Source of the DNA: Irineochytrium annulatum | Lineage: Eukaryota; Chytridiomycota; Chytridiomycetes; Chytridiales; Chytridiaceae | Assembly (NCBI GenBank): GCA_027600665.1 | Contig: JADGJL010000002.1 | Location: forward strand, 62,001-126,000 | DNA length: 64,000 nt | Direction of reading: 5' to 3' | Shown: positions 1 through 9,300 of the stretch, one piece after another | Position numbering within the stretch: position 1 is the first letter of the stretch | Layout: each line of letters opens with the position of its first letter | Notes under the pieces: generated by a model | What the model was told of the DNA's origin: nothing | The model's input: only the letters and a program-made list of their open reading frames with translations | The model's database searches: none | Made by a program: the position numbers and the translations under genes

Positions 1-1020
1 AATTATCGCCTAGCCCTGCTGAGGGAAGAAGTTGGCATTAAGCAGCCCGGATCCAGCAGCGTCCATAGCATGGAAGCCATTGCTTATCGTGTGTTTGGCA
101 GACAAGGTTGTATTTGCCTGCAACATCGCCCATACCTGATCCTTGCGGTGGATGCGTCCATAGATCCAAGTGTTTTTTCTGCAGCACTCAAGGAAGGAAA
201 GATCGATGCCATAACAGCCATGACTAACCCGATTCAGGGGTTAAAAGAACTACCACACAGCTATACCCAAGTGCTTGAGCTCTATCGCCACAGTTACCTG
301 TTTCCTGATCAGTATAGTATCTTCCCAGCACATATTAAGCATATGGAGCAGCAGTGGCAACTTCCCTATGAAGACTTATATGAACTCTTCCAGTCAATCG
401 GAACAGATAACAGTGGAATAATGACTCAGGGTATTTCTGCACTATTTCACAAAAAGGTATTGCAACGCTATCCTATTCGCTATACCCAGCAGCTCTGCGC
501 CGCCACCGTTCAGATGATGGAGGAATACGAACGAGTTATCCGCCCTTATATGGGGGAGGAAGCGCTGGACCTTAAATCATTGCGTAATCTCTTTGATTAT
601 CCAGGGATGCGTGATTATATACAAGCACTGCAACAGCAGCTGCTTCGGCTGAGTCAGTTCTATTATGACTATAAATGCAGCTATCGCCATTCGAACGATC
701 TTAATGAAGCCATTCGTTTTATACACGAGAGTTACCATAAACCGCTGGATCTTGCGATGGTATCCAATCATGTATCGCTTAATTATGCTTATTTTTCAAA
801 TCTGTTTAAGAAGAATATGGGTAAAGGTTTTGCTGAATACCTACGGGATGTACGTCTGGATAAAGCGCGGCGGCTTCTCGCCGAAACTGATCATAAAATT
901 GTTGAGGTGGCTGCTATGGTTGGATATGAAAGCTATAAAAGCTTTACACGTGCGTTCCGACATGTGATGCAGATCCAACCCACTGAGTACCGACAGATGA
1001 TGCGGCAGAAGGCAGATTGA
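1..1020 (+). CDS. AraC-type response regulator (YesN-like), C-terminal part, cut by left window edge
   Basis: The frame is open from base 1 to a TGA at 1018-1020, so the 5' end (and any receiver domain) lies outside the window. An internal ATG at 70 is not preceded by a ribosome site and is not taken as the start. The last 100 residues form a double helix-turn-helix of the AraC/XylS type, with the second-helix signature VAAMVGYESYKSFTRAFR and the typical P-x-E-Y-R end. The preceding 200 residues resemble the poorly conserved middle region of YesN-type regulators. Proteins of this kind are cytoplasmic DNA-binding activators, usually partnered by a YesM-type kinase. The gene reads toward the GH16 glucanase 150 bp downstream, which it may control (inference). 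A stand-alone AraC regulator cannot be excluded without the N-terminus. Confidence 0.85.
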   Translation, partial: NYRLALLREEVGIKQPGSSSVHSMEAIAYRVFGRQGCICLQHRPYLILAVDASIDPSVFSAALKEGKIDAITAMTNPIQGLKELPHSYTQVLELYRHSYLFPDQYSIFPAHIKHMEQQWQLPYEDLYELFQSIGTDNSGIMTQGISALFHKKVLQRYPIRYTQQLCAATVQMMEEYERVIRPYMGEEALDLKSLRNLFDYPGMRDYIQALQQQLLRLSQFYYDYKCSYRHSNDLNEAIRFIHESYHKPLDLAMVSNHVSLNYAYFSNLFKKNMGKGFAEYLRDVRLDKARRLLAETDHKIVEVAAMVGYESYKSFTRAFRHVMQIQPTEYRQMMRQKAD

Positions 1021-1107
1021 ATCAAAAGCCAAAAAAATGGGATACCACAAAAACAATTGTACCTTTTCAGCAAATTAACCTATTCGATAGAATAAAGATA
1101 TCCCTTA

Positions 1108-1121
1108 TGTAAGCGATTACC
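1108..1121 (+). promoter_or_regulatory. cre-like site upstream of GH16 gene
   Basis: TGTAAGCGATTACC matches the CcpA cre consensus TGWAANCGNTNWCA at all fixed positions except the last. It lies 51 bp before the GH16 start codon, a usual place for catabolite repression. Five similar sites occur at other carbohydrate genes of the window. CcpA binding is inferred. Confidence 0.6.
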
Positions 1122-1172
1122 TTAATACGTATGGATTGGGAGAAGCTATTATTCTATTAAAGGAGGGCAATT

Positions 1173-3221
1173 ATGAATCCATCTCACTTTAGGGAGAAAC
1201 GGTTTATGAAAAAGGTACTCGGTATGTTGCTTGTGGTTGTGATGCTGGCTAGTATTGGCATACTTCCAGCTTCAAAGGTTCAGGCAGCGGGAACTACCGT
1301 AACCTCAATGGAGTACTTCTCACCAGCAGACGGACCTGTCATTTCAAAATCAGGGGTTGGCAAGGCCAGCTACGGATTTGTTATGCCTAAGTTCAATGGA
1401 GGCTCCGCGACATGGAATGATGTTTACAGTGATGTAGGCGTTAATGTAAAAGTGGGCAACAACTGGGTTGATATCGACCAGGCAGGCGGATATATCTATA
1501 ACCAAAACTGGGGGCACTGGAGCGATGGCGGATTCAATGGCTATTGGTTCACCCTCTCCGCAACAACCGAGATTCAACTGTACTCCAAAGCAAATGGTGT
1601 GAAGCTGGAGTATCAACTTGTATTTCAAAACATCAACAAAACAACCATCACAGCGATGAATGCAACACAAGGTCCACAGATCACAGCAGGCTTCACCGGC
1701 GGTGCAGGTTTTACATATCCAACGTTCAACAATAATCCTGCGGTCACTTATGAAGCTATTGCGGATGATTTGAAGGTATATGTCAAACCTGTAAACAGCA
1801 GCACTTGGATTGATATTGACAATAACGCAGCCAGCGGCTGGATCTACGATCAAAATTTTGGCCAATTCACGGATGGCGGCGGTGGGTACTGGTTTAACGT
1901 AACGGAGTCGATCAATGTCAAATTGGAGTCAAAGACTTCTTCGGCTAACCTTGTTTATACCATTACGTTTAATGAACCTACAAGAAATTCATATGTCATT
2001 ACGCCATACGAAGGAACAACCTTCACAGCAGATGCGAATGGTTCCATTGGGGTTCCGCTTCCGAAAATTGATGGGGGGGCGCCAATCGCCAAGGAACTGG
2101 GCAATTTTGTATACCAAATTAACATCAATGGACAATGGGTTGATTTGAGTAACGCCAGCCAGAGCAAATTTGCATACTCCGGTAATGGGTACAACAATAT
2201 GTCCGATGCCAACCAGTGGGGATACTGGGCCGATTACGTTTATGGCCTGTGGTTCCAGCCGATCCAGGAAAATATGCAGATTCGTATCGGCTATCCACTG
2301 AACGGTCAGGCGGGCGGAAGTATTGGCAACAACTTCGTCAACTATACCTTTATCGGCAATCCCAATGCTCCGCGTCCGGATATATCTGACCAAGAGGATA
2401 TCTCCATCGGAACGCCAACCAACCCGGCTATCGCGGGCATGAACCTCATCTGGCAGGATGAGTTTAACGGAACTACGCTGGATACAAGTAAATGGAACTA
2501 TGAAACAGGATATTATCTCAACAACGATCCCGGTACATGGGGGTGGGGTAATGCAGAGCTGCAGCACTACACGAACAGCACCCAAAATGTATATGTACAG
2601 GACGGAAAGCTGAATATCAAAGCTATGAACGACAGTAAATCTTTCCCGCAGGACCCTAATCGGTATGCACAGTATTCTTCTGGAAAGATTAACACCAAGG
2701 ATAAACTGTCCTTGAAGTACGGCAGAGTCGATTTTCGTGCCAAACTTCCTACCGGTGATGGCATATGGCCAGCACTGTGGATGCTTCCACAAGACTCGGT
2801 ATACGGCACTTGGGCTGCATCAGGTGAAATTGATGTGATGGAAGCGAGAGGCCGTCTGCCTGGATCCGTAAGCGGTACTATTCACTTTGGTGGACAATGG
2901 CCCGCGAACCAGTATTCGGGCGGGGATTATCACTTCCCGGTAGGGCAAACTTTTGCCAATGATTATCATGTATACTCAGTAATCTGGGAAGAGGACAACA
3001 TTAAATGGTATGTAGACGGCAAGTTTTACTATAAAGTCACTAACGAGCAGTGGTATTCCGCAGCTGCACCGAACAATCCGAATGCACCTTTCGATGAGCC
3101 GTTCTACCTCATTATGAACCTGGCAGTCGGCGGAAACTTTGACGGCGGCCGTATTCCAAACGCCTCGGATATCCCGGCGACGATGCAAGTGGATTATGTA
3201 CGCGTGTATAAAGAACAGTAA
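1173..3221 (+). CDS. Secreted GH16 beta-glucanase with three N-terminal repeats
   Basis: 682 residues. The start has a strong ribosome site (AAAGGAGGG, 6 bp spacing); a second ATG at 1206 would still leave a signal peptide. Residues 1-39 are a Sec signal peptide ending in VQA. Three related beta-rich modules follow at about 45-155, 165-268 and 275-395, each carrying a W-[IV]-D-[IL] strand and a Q-x-G-x-[FY]-[WT]-D/G-x-x-x-[YG]-W-F element. They are probably glucan-binding, though I cannot name the CBM family with certainty. The GH16 domain spans about 415-682. Its catalytic signature GEIDVMEARG places the nucleophile at Glu552 and the acid/base at Glu557, as in laminarinase/lichenase-type enzymes that cut beta-1,3 or beta-1,3-1,4-glucan. 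The enzyme acts outside the cell. The gene is monocistronic, with its own cre-like site and terminator. Confidence 0.93.
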   Translation: MNPSHFREKRFMKKVLGMLLVVVMLASIGILPASKVQAAGTTVTSMEYFSPADGPVISKSGVGKASYGFVMPKFNGGSATWNDVYSDVGVNVKVGNNWVDIDQAGGYIYNQNWGHWSDGGFNGYWFTLSATTEIQLYSKANGVKLEYQLVFQNINKTTITAMNATQGPQITAGFTGGAGFTYPTFNNNPAVTYEAIADDLKVYVKPVNSSTWIDIDNNAASGWIYDQNFGQFTDGGGGYWFNVTESINVKLESKTSSANLVYTITFNEPTRNSYVITPYEGTTFTADANGSIGVPLPKIDGGAPIAKELGNFVYQININGQWVDLSNASQSKFAYSGNGYNNMSDANQWGYWADYVYGLWFQPIQENMQIRIGYPLNGQAGGSIGNNFVNYTFIGNPNAPRPDISDQEDISIGTPTNPAIAGMNLIWQDEFNGTTLDTSKWNYETGYYLNNDPGTWGWGNAELQHYTNSTQNVYVQDGKLNIKAMNDSKSFPQDPNRYAQYSSGKINTKDKLSLKYGRVDFRAKLPTGDGIWPALWMLPQDSVYGTWAASGEIDVMEARGRLPGSVSGTIHFGGQWPANQYSGGDYHFPVGQTFANDYHVYSVIWEEDNIKWYVDGKFYYKVTNEQWYSAAAPNNPNAPFDEPFYLIMNLAVGGNFDGGRIPNASDIPATMQVDYVRVYKEQ

Positions 3222-3249
3222 TGAAACAGCAATTTCCACAATTAATAAG

Positions 3250-3284
3250 CCGTTGATCTAATTCAGATGATCAACGGTTTTTTT
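3250..3284 (+). terminator. Rho-independent terminator after GH16 gene
   Basis: Perfect 9-bp stem CCGTTGATC/GATCAACGG with a 10-nt loop, followed by seven T. It ends the GH16 transcript. Confidence 0.9.
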
Positions 3285-3495
3285 ATTGTTCATTTGTCTA
3301 CAAGAGCTTGAGCATATGAATTTAGTATGTTCAGAAGGATGACAGAGTACAGTTATCTGTCCTAGATTGTAAAGTGATATTGTAATGCCAGAGGAATGCA
3401 GTTGATAAACATTATCATTCATGATATATTGTTCACCAGTAAACAAAATATAAGTAATTATTTAAAAATACTTTATTATTTAAGAAATATTTTTG

Positions 3496-3507
3496 TTTAC
3501 AAGTAAA
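3496..3507 (+). promoter_or_regulatory. Possible MarR autoregulatory operator
   Basis: Palindrome TTTACAAGTAAA lies 5 bp before the AGGAG ribosome site of the MarR gene. A related GTAAACAAAA half-site lies about 60 bp upstream, in opposite orientation, in the same AT-rich promoter region. This spacing is typical of MarR-family self-repression; binding is inferred. Confidence 0.4.
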
Positions 3508-3524
3508 TAAGGAGCGATCACAAG

Positions 3525-4022
3525 ATGACTTCAAAAGATCGAACAAAACAATTGCTTCATGACCAATTTATCCGTTTTTTACATGTATATGAGAACCACA
3601 AGAATACAGAAATTGAGCATTTCCTAAGTGTCGCCCAGCGAGAAAGCATCGAGAACATTCCTCAGCATTTGACCGCCGTTCATATGATAGATTGCATAGG
3701 AAAGCATGAGCCTATTAACAACACAGGTATTGCCGAGGCGATGAATTTATCCAAAGCAAGTATCACCAAAATTGGCAACAAACTGCTGGAAGAAGGATTC
3801 GTCAAACGTACAAAAATGAATGACAACAAGAAGGAGAGTTATTTCCGGTTGTCACCGCAAGGCAAAAAGATCTTTGAATTGCATGAACGTCTGCATGTAC
3901 ATGAGGCTGAACGCTTCTATCGTACGCTCGACAAATATTCGGAAACAGAGCTAAAAGTCATTCATCAATTTCTTCAAGACAGTAGCATCAATATTGAATC
4001 CAGATCAAACGAAGGAGAGTGA
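3525..4022 (+). CDS. MarR-family transcriptional regulator
   Basis: 165 residues, the usual MarR size. The winged helix-turn-helix spans about residues 45-120: a recognition part (GIAEAMNLSKASITKIGNKL), a wing with the charged tip KMNDNKKESYF, and the family phrase RLSPQGKKIFE. It starts at ATG after ATAAGGAGCGATC. MarR proteins are dimeric repressors released by small phenolic or oxidant ligands. It is followed after 5 bp by a nitroreductase-like gene and a second one behind it, so this is most likely a stress-responsive operon whose first gene represses it (inference). Confidence 0.88.
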   Translation: MTSKDRTKQLLHDQFIRFLHVYENHKNTEIEHFLSVAQRESIENIPQHLTAVHMIDCIGKHEPINNTGIAEAMNLSKASITKIGNKLLEEGFVKRTKMNDNKKESYFRLSPQGKKIFELHERLHVHEAERFYRTLDKYSETELKVIHQFLQDSSINIESRSNEGE

Positions 4023-4027
4023 GGTAT

Positions 4028-4603
4028 TTGAGTCTGGCGGAATTGATCAGGGAGCGCAGAAGCATTCGTAAATGTAACTCTACGCCGGTGGACCAGGAGT
4101 TAGTTGTTGAATTACTACGTAAGGCTAATCGGCTTCAACCATTTGGTGAGGCTGGCTCGTGGCGTGTGGTATATGCCGGAACTCCAGAAGCGCGCAAACG
4201 GTTGGTGGACTGCATGCTCGAACAGATGTCGCAGAGCAAACTCGGCAAACTGATTCCCTTAAAACTTCTGGATGTGTTCAAAAAGAGAGTTACCGATATT
4301 CCTGCACACGTCATTGTTATGTCGACTGTAGGGCCGGATCGTTTGACCAATGACCGCAATTATGCGGCTGCCTGCGGGATGATGCAGAGTTTCCAACTGA
4401 TGGGTTGGGAACATGGGTTAGGAATGCTATGGGATACAGAGTCCATGATTCAGCATGAAGGATTTTTCAGAGGAATTGGCATGCGTGATGATGAAAGATT
4501 CGTTGGCATTCTTCATATAGGGTATTTCGACAAAGTGCCGAGAAGTCGGAAAAGAACACCAGCCGAGCAGAAGTGGACCGTATTACGAGGTCAATCTACA
4601 TAG
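4028..4603 (+). CDS. Nitroreductase-family protein
   Basis: About 191 residues from a TTG at 4028, which is preceded by AAGGAGAG at a fitting distance. A GTG at 4019 is also in frame and overlaps the MarR stop codon, but lies too close to the ribosome site. The N-terminus LAELIRERRSIRKC is the classical FMN-contacting Arg-Arg-Ser-x-Arg segment. The later YAAACGMMQSFQLMGWEHGLG helix and the ILHIGYFD strand are also typical. Nitroreductases are dimeric FMN enzymes that use NAD(P)H to reduce nitro compounds or quinones. The usual APSGxNxQPW segment is replaced by a divergent LQPFGEAGSWR stretch, so the substrate is open. Confidence 0.82.
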   Translation: MSLAELIRERRSIRKCNSTPVDQELVVELLRKANRLQPFGEAGSWRVVYAGTPEARKRLVDCMLEQMSQSKLGKLIPLKLLDVFKKRVTDIPAHVIVMSTVGPDRLTNDRNYAAACGMMQSFQLMGWEHGLGMLWDTESMIQHEGFFRGIGMRDDERFVGILHIGYFDKVPRSRKRTPAEQKWTVLRGQST

Positions 4604-4620
4604 AAGAGGAGGTTGTAAAA

Positions 4621-5106
4621 ATGAAATTGTCAGATCTGGAAGGAGACATGGGCGGTCCGAGTGAATTTTTGGATCAACCAGTATCGCAGGATCTAATCCT
4701 TGAGTTGCTCAATCACGCCGTATGGGCGCCAAATGATGGGCTCCGAGAACCGTGGCGATTTATCTTTGTTGATAACCCGTATGGGGACATCATGCAGGGA
4801 TTACAGGAGCAAGCACCTGCGTATCTTCTGGTCTTGGTGAATGCAGAGTCAGATCAACATAAGCAGGAAGAGGACTTTGCAGCTGTCTGCTGCCTAATTC
4901 AAAATTTCCGCTTGCTAGCATATGAGCAGAGTCTGGGTGTGCGCTGTACATTGCATGACTGGATGTACGAATCGAGCCGTACTGAAGTGTTTGGTGTACT
5001 GAGTAACGAGCGTATTGCTGCGGTTCTAGAATTGGGATACGGTGCAAATCAGTCGAAAGGAACTACTGATTTGCCTGAGACTCAACTTCATTTTGAACTT
5101 CTCTAG
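4621..5106 (+). CDS. Short, divergent nitroreductase-family protein
   Basis: 161 residues starting at the ATG at 4621, behind the strong ribosome site AGAGGAGG; a longer frame from 4573 is rejected because it lacks a site. The segment AVWAPNDGLREPWRFIFVDN corresponds to the nitroreductase APS-x-x-x-PW-x-F flavin region. The helix FAAVCCLIQNFRLLAYEQSLGVRC and the final ELGYG strand fit the family. The N-terminal Arg-Arg-Ser-x-Arg element is missing; that element is present in the preceding gene, while the APS-PW element is clear only here. The two may work as a pair (inference). It lies 17 bp after the preceding gene and is followed by a terminator, so it closes the MarR operon. Confidence 0.72.
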   Translation: MKLSDLEGDMGGPSEFLDQPVSQDLILELLNHAVWAPNDGLREPWRFIFVDNPYGDIMQGLQEQAPAYLLVLVNAESDQHKQEEDFAAVCCLIQNFRLLAYEQSLGVRCTLHDWMYESSRTEVFGVLSNERIAAVLELGYGANQSKGTTDLPETQLHFELL

Positions 5107-5119
5107 GGTGTTTTTCATT

Positions 5120-5150
5120 AAAGTCGCTTTTTTTAGCGGCTTTTTTTATT
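5120..5150 (+). terminator. Terminator of the MarR-nitroreductase operon
   Basis: Stem AAAGTCGCT/AGCGGCTTT (one T-G pair) with a T-rich loop, followed by a run of T. Confidence 0.85.
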
Positions 5151-5190
5151 TTATCGACCACGTTTTGATCGTGTTGATCTTTTTGAAAGC

Positions 5191-5246
5191 TTGACAAAGT
5201 CAAAATGTTTATATATAACTAAATCAGTTATAACCATTATGGTTAT
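5191..5246 (+). promoter_or_regulatory. Sigma-A promoter overlapped by two tandem 17-bp palindromes
   Basis: TTGACA at 5191-5196, a 17-bp spacer and TATAAC at 5214-5219 form a near-perfect sigma-A promoter for the VOC gene. The -10 box lies inside the palindrome ATAACTAAATCAGTTAT (5215-5231). A second palindrome of the same design, ATAACCATTATGGTTAT, overlaps it by two bases (5230-5246). Two copies of one operator type on the -10 and start region indicate tight repression. The regulator is unknown; the convergent Rrf2 gene next door is a candidate. Confidence 0.7.
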
Positions 5247-5274
5247 ATTTAAAAAATCAAAATTGGAGGTTCAT

Positions 5275-5637
5275 ATGAAAATCATAAATCATTTTATACC
5301 CGTTTTTACCGAGCAATTGGAGGTAACCGTTGCATATTATGAATCTCTTGCGAATCGATCTATGGATCGTACGTGGAATATTCCCGAGGCAGGCTTATCT
5401 TTAGCCACAGTATATCCTTACGTCATTGTGTCTGGAAGTCCTGAGGCGCTGGAACCTGCTAGATCACTCCGAGCAGTGGTGTATGTCGATTCCATGGACG
5501 GATTAAAGGAAGAATTAACCAAACAAAATACCCTTATCGTAAGAGATCAGCATGGTCCTATTGGTCCAAGCGTTTTTGTTCAACATCCTGATGGTAGTTT
5601 TATTGAATATGTTGAGCCTGAGGAAGCTTCTGTCTGA
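5275..5637 (+). CDS. Glyoxalase/bleomycin-resistance (VOC) family protein
   Basis: 120 residues from the ATG at 5275, behind TTGGAGG with good spacing. The longer frame from 5191 would start inside the promoter -35 box and is rejected. The protein has the single beta-alpha-beta-beta-beta layout of a VOC half-domain: IINHFIPVFTEQLEVTVAYYESL at the N-terminus and VFVQHPDGSFIEYVEP at the C-terminus, the latter being the family's usual metal-strand position. VOC proteins act as dimeric metalloenzymes or ligand-binding resistance proteins; the substrate here cannot be read from sequence. It is monocistronic and its promoter suggests it is strongly inducible. Confidence 0.75.
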   Translation: MKIINHFIPVFTEQLEVTVAYYESLANRSMDRTWNIPEAGLSLATVYPYVIVSGSPEALEPARSLRAVVYVDSMDGLKEELTKQNTLIVRDQHGPIGPSVFVQHPDGSFIEYVEPEEASV

Positions 5638-5658
5638 ATTGGTGCAACATCAAAACAT

Positions 5659-5699
5659 ACAAAATAAGCTACTCCATTAGAGGAGCAGCTTTATTTTGT
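5659..5699. terminator. Bidirectional terminator between VOC and Rrf2 genes
   Basis: Long hairpin with arms beginning ACAAAATAAGCT and ending AGCTTTATTTTGT, one bulge and one mismatch. A-rich and T-rich flanks make it work in both directions. It overlaps the last codons of the minus-strand Rrf2 gene. Confidence 0.8.
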
Positions 5700-6134
5700 A
5701 TTTGCCTTTATCCGTAGTTGCTCCACAATTTGAGCAAGGGTAATAGAAGCGAGTTCATCCTCCATAGCCTTCTGGGCATTAGAGAATTGGGGTAATAGAA
5801 TGGATTCAATGTTCATTCCTACAGAACAATTGGGGTCAGTATCCTTGTGGATTTTGAAAAGCTGGTCTCCGTCCACCGATTCGACTGCTTGGAAGATATC
5901 CAGTAGCGTTAACTTTTCAGGAGATATCAGAAGAGAGGCCCCTGCAACTCCTGGTTTTGTATCGATATAACCCGCTTTCTTGAGCTGGGCCATGATCCTT
6001 CTAATGACTACAGGGTTACTATTGATGCTACGCGCAATTCGATCGCCTGTACTGTAAAGCGGGTCCAGCGCGATCATGGAAAGAATATGGACGGCCATCG
6101 AAAAGCGACTACTTATTTGTTTCAATCTACTCAC
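5691..6134 (-). CDS. Rrf2-family transcriptional regulator
   Basis: 147 residues. The N-terminal winged helix (SSRFSMAVHILSMIALDP... then DRIARSINSNPVVIRRIMAQLKKAGYIDTKPG) is characteristic of Rrf2 proteins such as YwnA. The C-terminal region has only one cysteine (in DPNCSVG), so the three-cysteine iron-sulfur site of IscR/NsrR-type members is absent. The protein is therefore more like the non-cluster members, which may sense thiol oxidation or a ligand. It is convergent with the VOC gene and could be the protein acting on the tandem palindromes there (inference). Confidence 0.85.
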   Translation of the reverse strand: MSRLKQISSRFSMAVHILSMIALDPLYSTGDRIARSINSNPVVIRRIMAQLKKAGYIDTKPGVAGASLLISPEKLTLLDIFQAVESVDGDQLFKIHKDTDPNCSVGMNIESILLPQFSNAQKAMEDELASITLAQIVEQLRIKANTK

Positions 6135-6365
6135 CTTCTTTGCTGAATAGTATAGTTTCTTTCATAGAACAGGTCAATCGACGGCTTCGTCACCAGGCAA
6201 ACAGAGTGGATGTGAGGAATTGTCAAAAACCACCCGCTCTGAACTGCACCTCCAATCGTTAGATAGCCTCCAACAATTTAAGATACAGCTCACCGAGCGC
6301 GTGGTTGTAATTTTCCTTCTTTTCCTAATGGAAGGTTGGAAGGTAATGAATTTTTGCTTATGTTT

Positions 6366-9300
6366 CTACGGAATAGCAGTAATCACGATATCATCCACGA
6401 AAGCTGTGTTGTCCCCGGTTCCCGAAGTTGCCACAAACCGAAGTTGATGTTTTCCGGGCTTGTTGAGCTGAAAGGAGTTCGTGGTGAACTCGGCATAAGC
6501 ACCGCTTGTCGGTATAAATGAACCGAGCAACTGATCATCCATGTAGACATCAAAGGACTGTTGCCCCCCAAAACTGCTCCGCTTCGCAGACTGAAATTGA
6601 ATGGCGTAGTGGCCTGCTGGGAAAATCAGCGATTGGCTGAACTCGCCCTGCTTGCCATTCAGGGTCTGCAAGTATGCAGCTTGCGTGCCTTCAGGCGCGT
6701 TGGAAGCACCGAACACACTGCCATTGCGAATGCGGCCTGCATTGTTTTTGAAGCTCCAGCCGTCACCGCTTGCCACAGCTACTCCGTTCTGGGACGTGAC
6801 GGTTGGACTTTCGAATCCGCCATGTTGCAGAGCGGCATAGTCAGGAACGGCAACCTTTTCTATGGAAACCTGATCAATAAACGTTGCACCTGTGCCTGTC
6901 CCTGTTGCGGAAAATAGAATCGTATGCGATCCAGGTTCAACGGTAAACCAATCCGTAGTGAAGGATTCGTAGGTGCTGCCAGACGGCGTAATCGTTGCGA
7001 CCGTTTGCCCATCCACTTCAATCTGCACCGGTTGAGCTTGCCCTGCATTCTGAGCGGCAGCTTTCAGGTTCATGACGTAGCTGCCTGCTGGAAACGTCAG
7101 CGACTGTTGAAATGAACCATGAACGCCATCCTGAGTTCGAACAAATGCAGCCTGAACCCCGGCAGGTGCTGGAGTAGAAGTCATGCTGCTGCCACTTCGC
7201 AATATCCCCGCCTGATCATTGAAGCTCCATCCAGCAGTTATGCCGCTCACCGTGCCAGACGGATCAGTAACTCCAGGTGACTCAAAGCTCGAATTGGTGA
7301 TATAAGGGTCTTCCGGAGTCTGTGGCAACGTAATTCGTACATCATCGATAAAAGCCGTATTGTCACCATCCGTCGTTGTGGCTACAAACTTGATCGTGTG
7401 TTTGCCCCCAGCGCTCTCGAAGGGCTCCGTTCGGAAAGTTTGGAAGTTGCTGGATTCAGGCCGATACGAGCCAATAACCTGATCATCGAAATAGATGTCA
7501 AAGGACTGCGTGCCCCCAAAGCTGGTGCGTTTGGCCGCCTTGAACGACATTTGGTATGTTCCCGGCTTGAAATGGATCGACTGTCTTATCGTGCCGGAGA
7601 CGCCGCCATCCGTTTTCAGATAACCTGTCTGTACACCTTGAGGCGCAGCAGTAGCCTGGAATGGACCGTTGTTATGCTGTACGCCGGAGCGGCTGTCGAA
7701 CACCCATCCGTTGGTCATGGGTCCCGGTCTGGCCGATGTGGTAGCCGGTTTTTCAAAACCAGCGTTGAAGAACGTGACCACAGGAAGCTCATCCGGTATT
7801 TCGAGGTTAACAAAGCATCGCTTGTCTACACCCGGAATCGGATCGCCCAGCATGGCACTTGTACAGGCAACGCCGTTTTCCTGAATGGAATAATTAAATA
7901 ATCCGTCTGCACCGTAAGCGACAACCGCTTTCCCCTGAAAATAACACTCTCCGCCGTTTTCGATCATGCACAGCTTATACCCGTCCGGAGCGCTGCTGAT
8001 TTGTCCAATCTGATACAGGGAGGACACCGTGCCGGATGGTTGCAACCCATTTTTGAATGCTTTGGCTTTGTAGTGTGCAAGCGAACCTTCGTTCAGAACA
8101 ATCGGTCTGACATACAGGGAAGACTGGGCTGTAGGCTCGCTGCCGTCTGTCGTGTACCGTATTTGCGCTCCGCTCGTCGTTGTCTCCAGATAGAGCACTT
8201 CGGAGCTAGGGAATATATGCCGATCCAGACTGAATGTTGGAACTTCAACTTTACCCGCCTGTGAAGAAGGCAGGACGCGTACGAGGGCGACACCATACGC
8301 CGATGGATCGGCCGTGCTGGTTGCACGAACGGCAATCAACGTTTCATCCGTCACCTGAGGTGCCTGATATACGCCGCTGCTGCTGTTAATGGTGCCGTTG
8401 TTTTGTCCAACCACGCTCCAAGTCACACTTCCGGTATTATCAATTACTTCTGCCCCAAGCGTGATGGAGTCACCTGAGCGAACCGTAGGATTAACTTCAT
8501 CCAGCTTGACCTGGGTCTCGGCTGGTCGGGTCGTGTAGATGATCACATTGTAATCTCCATCCACGTTGGTGTCTGTCAACGAATTCCCTCCTGGAAAAGT
8601 TGCTGCAACCGGAGGAAGAACCGCGTTGGCTTCTTGAACAATATCGTTGTTGTATACAAATTTGCGGAACGTTTGATTCACCGCAGTATCGCCAAAATTC
8701 AGCTTGATTTCTTTTTCCGTGCCGGCTTTGGTCTCCACAAGCACGGTATAATTGCCGTCGTCGCCTCTGAACGCCGCAGCGCGTACATCGTTCGAACCGC
8801 CCGTGTCCACAGCCAGAACCTCGCTATGCTCGGGAATATAACGGTTCAGCATGCCTGCGATATAAAATGTTTTGCGAGGGGTCAGCCCCAGAACAAGCGC
8901 ATCCCACATCGTATATGTGCCGTTCGTTCCGCCGGTAGGATCATTGGTCCAAACCCCGTTTAACTGCCACATGAGGGCTGATTTCACACCCATATTGGCG
9001 GTTTGGATGACCGAGTTCGCATATCCCGCATCCCAATTGCTCGCCTGATCATCTGCCCAGCCGAATTCGGTCAGGTGTAGCGGCTTGTCGCCAACATACC
9101 CTTTCCGCAGCGCAAAGGCGTTGCCGAGCCCTTCATACGATTCTCCATATACATGGAAGCTGTATCCATCGATGGCGTCATCCGCATATTGCTTCATGTA
9201 CTCAATCCAGGCCGGAGCGCCCGTCTCTTCAGGACCCCAGATTTCGATCAGATCGCGCAGACCATCCACAGTCAGCCTGGCACTCGTTTTATTCACCATT

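Noticed and set aside
1989..2792. 267-codon open frame on the minus strand inside the GH16 gene
   Set aside because: Antisense shadow of a clear GH16 domain; low-complexity cysteine/isoleucine-rich translation, no ribosome site.
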